Below, piece after piece: positions 1 through 5,374 of a stretch of DNA of 8,424 nt. Origin of the DNA: an uncultured Calothrix sp. (lineage in GTDB: Bacteria; Cyanobacteriota; Cyanobacteriia; Cyanobacteriales; Nostocaceae); assembly GCA_937884685.1 (NCBI GenBank), contig CAKZYM010000326.1:1-8424 (forward strand), read 5' to 3'. The position numbers and the translations under genes were made by a program. The notes under the pieces were generated by a model. That model did not search any database. It had not been told where the DNA came from and worked only from the letters and a program-made list of their open reading frames with translations. Position 1 is the stretch's first letter. Each line of letters begins with the position of its first letter.

Positions 1-10
1 TAGTAAATAA

Positions 11-17
11 ATCGGAG
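11..17 (+). promoter_or_regulatory. Ribosome binding site for the VWA gene
   Basis: ATCGGAG with the Shine-Dalgarno core GGAG at 14-17, 9 nt before the ATG at 27. A similar ATCGGA followed by an AATTAA-like stretch precedes the next gene (645-650, ATG at 661), so both genes of this pair carry related leaders. Confidence 0.6.
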
Positions 18-26
18 AATTAATCA

Positions 27-632
27 ATGTTGGAAAATCGCGACTATACTTTAATTATTGACAAAAGCGGTAGTATGGCAACTCCCGACCAAAAGGGTGG
101 TAGAACTAGATGGGTCGCAGCGGAAGAGTCTACTTTTGCTTTAGCGAGTAAATGCGAACAGTTTGACCCGGATGGTATTACTATTTATACATTTTCTGGA
201 AGATTTAAAAGATATGAAAATGTAACTTCTAATAAAGTAATGCAGGTTTTCCGGGAAAATGACCCTTCAGGAACTACTGATTTAGCATCAGTATTGAAAG
301 ACGCTACAGATAATTATTTTAAGCGGAAAGATGCAGGTGAGACAAAACTCAATGGTGAAACAATTTTAGTAATTACTGATGGTGAACCTGATGACCGAAA
401 AGCGGTGATGAAAGTAATTATCGAAACTTCTCGTCGTATGGATAAAGATGAAGAATTAGCAATTTCTTTTATTCAAGTAGGAAAAGACCCCCACGCAACT
501 CGCTTTCTTAAAGTTTTAGATGACGAAATGCAAAGTGCTGGAGCCAAGTTTGATATTTGTGACACGATTACAATGGATGAGATGGAAGACTATAGTCTTT
601 CTGAAGTGTTGCTAAATGCAATTATTGATTAG
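27..632 (+). CDS. Cytosolic von Willebrand factor type A (VWA) domain protein with intact MIDAS
   Basis: A 201-residue protein that is one VWA domain from end to end, with no signal peptide or membrane segment, so it probably acts in the cytosol. The metal-ion-dependent adhesion site is complete: DKSGS (Asp12, Ser14, Ser16) after the first hydrophobic strand, Thr83/Thr84 in SGTTDL, and Asp118 in ITDGEPDD. VWA domains with this site bind a divalent metal and a partner protein; bacterial cytosolic examples include TerY-type and MoxR-associated proteins. No enzyme activity is expected. The ATG is preceded by GGAG at 14-17 with a 9-nt spacer, which supports the start. The next gene begins 28 bp downstream on the same strand, suggesting one transcript. 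The partner and exact role cannot be read from the sequence; a MoxR ATPase or further VWA gene could lie upstream, outside the window. The domain call is secure, the role is not. Confidence 0.9.
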   Translation: MLENRDYTLIIDKSGSMATPDQKGGRTRWVAAEESTFALASKCEQFDPDGITIYTFSGRFKRYENVTSNKVMQVFRENDPSGTTDLASVLKDATDNYFKRKDAGETKLNGETILVITDGEPDDRKAVMKVIIETSRRMDKDEELAISFIQVGKDPHATRFLKVLDDEMQSAGAKFDICDTITMDEMEDYSLSEVLLNAIID

Positions 633-660
633 CTATTTCCATTAATCGGAATTAAAACAA

Positions 661-1104
661 ATGGACCCCATCGATAAATTGTTGTCCGAACTTCAAGTTG
701 AGTATCAGCAATCAGCGAATTCTCAAGCTGAGAAAACACAGGAAGAAGAGGAAGAAAAGCAAGTAAATCAAGTCAAAAAAATAAATCTTGATTTATCTGC
801 TCCATCTTCCTCTCTTTTTGAATCTTCATCCAAAGGAGATGCGATAGATAATATTTTATCTGAAGTTAAAAAAGAAATTGAAGAAAAACAGCTATTGGAA
901 GAAGAGCAGAAACAGCAAGCAATTGCAGAAGAACGAATTCGACAAGAAAAAATCAAAGCGCAAAAGTTAGAAGCGTTAAAAGGTCAAGCTCAAGAGTGGT
1001 TAGAAAATTTAGAACCATTATCTCCCGAGGGAATGTGGTTTGAAAGCTTTGCTCAAAGTTATCCTTCTAAGTTAGAAGCTGCAATTGAATATTTGAACAG
1101 TTAA
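661..1104 (+). CDS. Slr1339-like 'salt stress' family protein, coiled coil (putative)
   Basis: A 147-residue, highly charged, soluble protein. It opens with MDPIDKLLSELQVEY, has an acidic low-complexity stretch (residues 24-40), then a long Glu/Lys/Gln-rich helix with coiled-coil character (about 62-112), and ends in a compact block, WLENLEPLSPEGMWFESFAQ, followed by YPSKLEAAIEYLNS. That layout and the N- and C-terminal motifs resemble the cyanobacterial proteins annotated as 'salt stress protein, Slr1339 family'; this is from memory and unchecked. The opening motif recurs inside: IDKLLSEL (4-11) and IDNILSEV (62-69). The molecular function is unknown; the shape suggests a binding or scaffold protein. 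ATCGGA at 645-650 lies 10 nt before the ATG. The gene is 28 bp behind the VWA gene and probably in its transcript. Its last codons and stop lie inside a heptamer repeat array (1095-1129), so the 3' end may vary between strains. Confidence 0.8.
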   Translation: MDPIDKLLSELQVEYQQSANSQAEKTQEEEEEKQVNQVKKINLDLSAPSSSLFESSSKGDAIDNILSEVKKEIEEKQLLEEEQKQQAIAEERIRQEKIKAQKLEALKGQAQEWLENLEPLSPEGMWFESFAQSYPSKLEAAIEYLNS

Positions 1105-1129
1105 CAGTGAACAGTGAACAGTTATCAGT
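1095..1129 (+). repeat. Heptameric tandem repeat (GAACAGT-type STRR) spanning a stop codon
   Basis: Five consecutive 7-bp units: GAACAGT, TAACAGT, GAACAGT, GAACAGT, TATCAGT. The array begins in the last codons of the upstream gene. The TAA stop (1102-1104) is the first three bases of the variant second unit. Heptameric short tandem repeats of this kind are well known in spacers of heterocystous cyanobacteria. Confidence 0.9.
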
Positions 1130-1177
1130 TATTAATTTAAATTAGCGTTAGCCATGAAAGTTCAAACTAATAAATAA

Positions 1178-1215
1178 TCTAAAATCCAAAATCTAAAATC
1201 TAAAATCCAAAATCC
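1178..1215 (+). repeat. Heptameric tandem repeat (TCYAAAA STRR) abutting a start codon
   Basis: Five 7-bp units at 1178-1212: TCTAAAA, TCCAAAA, TCTAAAA, TCTAAAA, TCCAAAA, then a partial TCC. Only one base separates the array from the ATG at 1217. It therefore occupies the position of the ribosome binding site, and no Shine-Dalgarno sequence is visible. Its sequence is unrelated to the array at 1095-1129. Confidence 0.92.
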
Positions 1216-1216
1216 C

Positions 1217-2083
1217 ATGATGTGGACTGAAATTGACGCTCAAATTAGCCAAGCTACTAAAGAAAAATTCCAAACTCAACAGCGACGAGGTGTTTCTGGT
1301 GGGTGTATTAATCAAGGTTATTGTCTAACTGATGGTGTACGCACTTATTTCGTCAAATTAAATCAAGCTTCCCAAGTTTCTATGTTTGAAGCGGAAGCTT
1401 TAGGTGTACAGCAAATGTATGATACTTCAACTATCCGGGTTCCTAAACCTGTTTGTTATGGTGTTGCAGGAAATTCCTGCTATATTGTTTTGGAATGGCT
1501 GGAAATGGGTAGAGGTAACAGCAAATCATTTGAAGAGATGGGTCGGAAATTAGCCCAAATGCATCAAAAATCTCTTAGTAAAAGCTTTGGTTGGGAGATG
1601 AATAATACTATTGGTTCAACTCCCCAAATTAATACTTGGACTGATGATTGGGTGGAGTTTTGGATTCAGCACCGTTTGGAATATCAATTTCAGTTGGGGA
1701 AGCGTCGGGGTGGAAGTTTTCCTCAAGCTGATGAGTTGTTAAACGCTATTCCAGAACTTTTAGCAAGACATGAAGTGAATCCTTCTTTGGTACATGGGGA
1801 TTTATGGGGAGGAAATGCTGGATTTACGGTAGAAGGAGAACCGATAATTTTTGACCCCGCAACTTATTATGGTGATAGGGAAGTTGATATTGCAATGACG
1901 GAAATTTTTGGTGGTTTCCCAGGGTCTTTTTATCAAGGTTACAACGAGGTATTTCCACTAGATGAAGGATACGAACGGCGGAAGACCTTGTATAATCTTT
2001 ATCATATTTTGAATCATTTCAATCTGTTTGGTGGTGGATATGCTTCGCAGGCTAATGGAATGATTAACAGGATTTTACGATAA
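1217..2083 (+). CDS. Fructosamine/ketosamine-3-kinase family protein
   Basis: A 288-residue protein of usual family length. The family has an aminoglycoside-phosphotransferase-like fold and phosphorylates C3 of sugar moieties attached to protein amines (fructosamines, ribulosamines), which destabilises the adduct and so deglycates proteins. Visible motifs: glycine-rich loop RRGVSGGCINQGY (23-35), ATP-site Lys47 in YFVKLN, Glu58/Glu60 of FEAEAL, catalytic loop HGDLWGGN (193-200, Asp195), metal-binding FDPA (Asp213), and GDREVDIAM (219-227). Cys30 in the glycine-rich loop matches the position of the redox-active P-loop cysteine described in plant FN3K. The start is ATG 1217 (a second ATG follows at 1220); no Shine-Dalgarno is seen because a heptamer repeat fills that region. 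It sits 112 bp behind the Slr1339-like gene and could be co-transcribed or have its own promoter. Substrate and in vivo target are unknown. The family call is very secure. Confidence 0.95.
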   Translation: MMWTEIDAQISQATKEKFQTQQRRGVSGGCINQGYCLTDGVRTYFVKLNQASQVSMFEAEALGVQQMYDTSTIRVPKPVCYGVAGNSCYIVLEWLEMGRGNSKSFEEMGRKLAQMHQKSLSKSFGWEMNNTIGSTPQINTWTDDWVEFWIQHRLEYQFQLGKRRGGSFPQADELLNAIPELLARHEVNPSLVHGDLWGGNAGFTVEGEPIIFDPATYYGDREVDIAMTEIFGGFPGSFYQGYNEVFPLDEGYERRKTLYNLYHILNHFNLFGGGYASQANGMINRILR

Positions 2084-2177
2084 ATAATTGTGGTAGATAA
2101 TTAATTCAAAATCAAATTCTAATAATATAATTCTGTTGCTATACAAACAAAGCCTATCTTAATTGCCGATAGAAAAA

Positions 2178-2576
2178 ATGGTTCGTCAAACGCTAAAAGA
2201 TAAAATTGACAACTTATGTGAAACCCAGAATGTAAAGGGTTATAAACCAGGCTGGATATGGCATCAACTTCAAGCCCAATCGGCTCCTTTCTCGGAACCA
2301 GAATTATATTATATTGCCCAAAAACTTGGATACAAACCTGGGTGGGTTAAATACAAAATTGAAGAACAGCAGCCAAATGAAGTGCTATATCAGCCAGTTT
2401 CTTTACTACAAAATAGTTTAAGATTATTAGAATTAGATATTCCTTTTAGTCTACGAGATTTAAAGCGTTCTTACAAGAATAAAGCATTTAAGTTGCATCC
2501 AGATAGAGGAGGAACTCACGAAGATTTTGTAGCCTTAAATAGGGCTTATCAGTATTTGTCTTCAAATTTCCGATAA
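2178..2576 (+). CDS. Small protein with C-terminal J-domain (DnaJ-like co-chaperone)
   Basis: 132 residues from the ATG at 2178. The C-terminal third is a J-domain-like segment: LRDLKRSYKNKAFKL (helix II), the invariant HPD tripeptide (residues 107-109, followed by RGG), and EDFVALNRAYQYL (helix III). J-domains stimulate the ATPase of DnaK/Hsp70 through HPD, so this is probably a specialised DnaK partner with no zinc-finger or substrate-binding DnaJ domains. The N-terminal part is not a known domain to me, but contains GYKPGW twice (21-26 and 51-56), about 30 residues apart, suggesting a duplicated unit that might recruit a client. An in-frame TTG at 2163 would add five residues; I prefer the ATG, although neither start has a clear Shine-Dalgarno. 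The stop lies 3 bp from the stop of the convergent gene at 2580-2780. Confidence 0.85.
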   Translation: MVRQTLKDKIDNLCETQNVKGYKPGWIWHQLQAQSAPFSEPELYYIAQKLGYKPGWVKYKIEEQQPNEVLYQPVSLLQNSLRLLELDIPFSLRDLKRSYKNKAFKLHPDRGGTHEDFVALNRAYQYLSSNFR

Positions 2577-2579
2577 ATT

Positions 2580-2780
2580 CTAACCATAAACTGCTTCTGG
2601 TCTAACAATTAAATCACCATTCGGTCTGCGGTCGATAACATAGTATTCAAAACAATTTATTACTACATCGAAGTATTGTGCTAAACGTTGCTTTATCGCC
2701 CTATCACTCATACTTTGCTCTAATCCTAATTCCACACTTTTTATATCGTAAGAACGACCTTCAAATCTAATATGAACCAT
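2580..2780 (-). CDS. Conserved-looking 66-residue protein of unknown function
   Basis: I do not recognise a named family, though the protein looks real. It starts with a predicted beta hairpin (VHIRFEGRSYDI), continues with a helix (MSDRAIKQRLAQYFDV), and ends in a strand-rich tail, YYVIDRRPNGDLIVRPEAVYG. It is soluble with no signal or membrane segment. The ATG at 2780 is chosen over an in-frame TTG at 2786 because AGGAG (complement of 2790-2794) lies 9 nt before the ATG but only 3 nt before the TTG. A sigma70-like promoter is visible upstream (2817-2845). The gene converges on the J-domain gene with 3 bp between stop codons, leaving no room for a separate terminator. The small mixed alpha/beta layout with a C-terminal glycine could fit a beta-grasp-like fold, but that is speculation. 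Confidence 0.72.
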   Translation of the reverse strand: MVHIRFEGRSYDIKSVELGLEQSMSDRAIKQRLAQYFDVVINCFEYYVIDRRPNGDLIVRPEAVYG

Positions 2781-2789
2781 CTTCAATAA

Positions 2790-2794
2790 CTCCT
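2790..2794 (-). promoter_or_regulatory. Ribosome binding site AGGAG deciding the start of the 66-residue gene
   Basis: On the minus strand AGGAG lies 9 nt before the ATG at 2780, an ideal distance, and only 3 nt before the alternative TTG at 2786. It is the best Shine-Dalgarno match in the window. Confidence 0.7.
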
Positions 2795-2816
2795 AAATAT
2801 TAGACTTAAGAAAGAA

Positions 2817-2845
2817 AATATGTTTATTTTTACTTAACTTTTCAA
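2817..2845 (-). promoter_or_regulatory. Candidate sigma70-type promoter for the 66-residue gene
   Basis: Reading the minus strand: TTGAAA (complement of 2840-2845, 5 of 6 to TTGACA), a 17-nt spacer, and CATATT (complement of 2817-2822, 4 of 6 to TATAAT). The predicted leader to the ATG at 2780 is about 30 nt and contains the AGGAG site. The region is AT-rich, so chance matches are possible. Confidence 0.35.
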
Positions 2846-2940
2846 ATCATTTATATTTATATACTACATTCGTATTACATGAATGTCAACAAGATTGGTA
2901 TAGCCTTTTCTATTGAGTCCAATACACTCGAAACTTCACC

Positions 2941-2970
2941 CTCCCCTTTCCCTCAGTTTGTGAAGGGGAG
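2941..2970. repeat. Inverted repeat with perfect 8-bp GC-rich arms
   Basis: CTCCCCTT (2941-2948) pairs with AAGGGGAG (2963-2970) around a 14-nt loop. There is no T-run on either side, so it is not a standard terminator. It stands out as a GC-rich patch in very AT-rich DNA and looks like a dispersed hairpin element of the kind common in cyanobacterial spacers. Confidence 0.6.
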
Positions 2971-3174
2971 CGGAAGGATGTCTTTCATCTTGCCATAAAA
3001 GGTTATCTAAACTGATTTATATAAAAGATAAGATAGTTCAGAGAATATCATAGGTGTAAAGTGAATTAATACTTAAATATATTAAGCATTTATAACTAAT
3101 TTATGATGTTTGACTTCTATATTGCTTATAATTAGAAAGTATATCTAAATTCTGTCAGCTTTCAATATTCATTC

Positions 3175-3193
3175 CTTGTAGAGATTTTACAAG
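3175..3193. repeat. Short inverted repeat CTTGTA/TACAAG
   Basis: Six-bp arms (3175-3180 and 3188-3193) with a 7-nt loop starting GAGAT. The left half, CCTTGTAGAGA, resembles the outer arm of a dispersed cyanobacterial hairpin that I remember as CCTTGTAGAGACG. It could be a decayed copy, but six bp can also arise by chance. Confidence 0.35.
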
Positions 3194-3233
3194 CAAAGAA
3201 ATCAACTTGATAGAATACATAAATGAGCCAGTT

Positions 3234-3276
3234 TTAAATAAGTGCTAAGTGTATGTTTTGCCCACCACTTACTTAA
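3234..3276. promoter_or_regulatory. 11-bp imperfect inverted repeat upstream of the receiver gene
   Basis: TTAAATAAGTG (3234-3244) pairs with CACTTACTTAA (3266-3276) with a single mismatch, around a 21-nt loop that itself carries a second TAAGTG (3246-3251). It ends 81 bp before the ATG at 3358, so it could be an operator or a structured leader. No function is demonstrated. Confidence 0.4.
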
Positions 3277-3357
3277 TGCTTCGTGATTGTTATTATCTGT
3301 GAAACTATCAGCAGACAATTTTATAAACAAGACGTGAAACTGGCAAATAGTTTTTCA

Positions 3358-3798
3358 ATGAATCAAAATCAAGCTTCTGGGGCACCTTTAGTTTTAGTTA
3401 TAGAAGATAATGAAGATAATTTAGTATTAATAACTTATATACTTGAATCTTTAGGTTGCAAATTGATTGTTCAAAGAGATGGTGGAGAGAAAACAGTCAT
3501 TTTAGCAAAAAAATATCATCCCGATTTGATACTTCTCGATATAGTTTTACCAGAAGTCAGCGGTATCGAAATTTTGAAGTTTTTGAAAGCAGAACCTTTA
3601 ACTCGTAATGTTCCTACTATTGCTGTAACGGCTTTAGTGACAGAAGAAAATCGCGAGAATATTATTAGAGCAGGTTTTAATAACTATATTATCAAGCCTT
3701 ACTTAATTGAAGAGTTAGAACAAATGATAAATTCTTATATTAGTAAAGAATTCAATTATTCATCTAATTATATGATGGAGAAAGATAATTTATGCTGA
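3358..3798 (+). CDS. Stand-alone receiver (REC) domain response regulator
   Basis: 146 residues comprising one CheY-like receiver with a short polar tail and no output domain. Phosphorylation residues are all present: acidic pair Glu16-Asp17 (VIEDNEDN), phosphoacceptor Asp61 in LILLDIVLP, Thr91 in VTAL and Lys113 in IIKPY. Such single-domain regulators work as phosphotransfer shuttles or bind a partner when phosphorylated. I chose the ATG at 3358 because the domain begins about ten residues later. An in-frame GTG at 3283 would add 25 residues unlike a receiver and begin just after an inverted repeat; neither start has a clear Shine-Dalgarno. The gene converges on the hybrid kinase at 3953-5065 with a 154-bp gap. 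The neighbouring kinases are the obvious candidate partners, but pairing is inferred only from position. Confidence 0.9.
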   Translation: MNQNQASGAPLVLVIEDNEDNLVLITYILESLGCKLIVQRDGGEKTVILAKKYHPDLILLDIVLPEVSGIEILKFLKAEPLTRNVPTIAVTALVTEENRENIIRAGFNNYIIKPYLIEELEQMINSYISKEFNYSSNYMMEKDNLC

Positions 3799-3952
3799 AT
3801 TTTTACTAACAATCGATATTCATTATTCATTTACCTAGGCTTTAGTAAAGGAATTTCAAAAGTAAGTAACTTGATAGCGATAAGAGACAATATAATTATT
3901 AATATTTTTCAATAGATTTTTATACTAATTTAATAGCAGAAAAAATAAAAAA

Positions 3953-5065
<1,113 letters not shown>

Positions 5066-5075
5066 AAATCGTTAC

Positions 5076-5124
5076 TTTGAATAATAATTTAACTAATAAC
5101 TTAACTAATAGCTTTGACTAATAA
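5076..5124 (-). repeat. Four-copy 12-bp direct repeat in the leader of the REC-kinase gene
   Basis: Plus-strand units: TTTGAATAATAA (5076-5087), TTTAACTAATAA (5088-5099), CTTAACTAATAG (5100-5111) and, after one extra base, TTTGACTAATAA (5113-5124). Each differs from the consensus TTTRACTAATAA at one or two positions at most. The array lies from 11 to 59 bp before the ATG at 5065, so it is probably in the 5' untranslated region or over the promoter. Confidence 0.7.
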
Positions 5125-5287
5125 TTTAGCAAAACAAATAATTTACAAATATTTCATAGCCTATGTAAATAAAAAACATCTGAAACATATGATAGGAATA
5201 TTCTTTGATATTTTTCCACTAATGAAAGTATATCTAAGCTGATGTGCGGCTAATTTGTATGACAAGAAAATTTCTGACCTACTATAG

Positions 5288-5320
5288 TGCGTTAACGCAG
5301 TGTGTCCGACAGGACATGCA
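5288..5320. repeat. Palindrome TGCGTTAACGCA followed by a hairpin
   Basis: TGCGTTAACGCA (5288-5299) is a perfect 12-bp palindrome. Directly after it, TGTCC (5303-5307) and GGACA (5312-5316) form a stem around GACA. It is a GC-rich island in AT-rich DNA, about 55 bp past the stop of the pseudo-receiver kinase gene (minus strand). It lacks a T-run, so it is more like a dispersed element or operator than a rho-independent terminator. Confidence 0.5.
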
Positions 5321-5374
5321 TCTTGGTCGCTAGTATTATACAAATTAAATGCGTAACAAATTATCCCAAACAGA

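Larger units (their letters stand above)
2781..3357. other. 577-bp spacer between the 66-residue gene and the stand-alone receiver gene
   Basis: I see no convincing gene here. It holds the promoter and ribosome binding site of the minus-strand gene at its left end, a small inverted repeat ACATTC/GAATGT (2866-2871 and 2881-2886), a GC-richer hairpin at 2941-2970, a hairpin CTTGTA/TACAAG at 3175-3193, and an 11-bp imperfect inverted repeat at 3234-3276. The promoter of the receiver gene must lie in the right part, but I could not assign -35 and -10 boxes with confidence. Confidence 0.6.
5066..5374. other. 309-bp spacer between the two hybrid kinase genes
   Basis: It holds the 12-bp repeat array next to the downstream start codon, a palindrome CATAGCCTATG (5155-5165), and a GC-richer patch (about 5285-5335) with a perfect 12-bp palindrome and a hairpin. 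An open minus-strand frame at 5161-5343 encodes a protein-unlike 60-residue sequence and I do not regard it as a gene. The gap is long for an operon, so the downstream kinase may have its own promoter here. Confidence 0.55.

Noticed and set aside
768..956. Minus-strand open frame opposite the Slr1339-like gene
   Set aside because: It is the antisense of a Glu/Lys-rich coding region, which gives Ser/Phe/Cys-rich nonsense; no ribosome site or domain.
3283..3357. GTG start adding 25 residues to the stand-alone receiver
   Set aside because: The added residues do not resemble the family N-terminus, there is no ribosome site, and ATG 3358 fits the domain boundary.
3836..3856. CTTTAGTAAAG region downstream of the stand-alone receiver as a terminator
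   Set aside because: The palindrome has a 1-nt centre, so it cannot form a hairpin of useful size, and no T-run follows.
5161..5343. Minus-strand 60-residue open frame between the two kinases
   Set aside because: Cys/His-containing but protein-unlike sequence, no ribosome site, and it runs through the palindrome and hairpin block.
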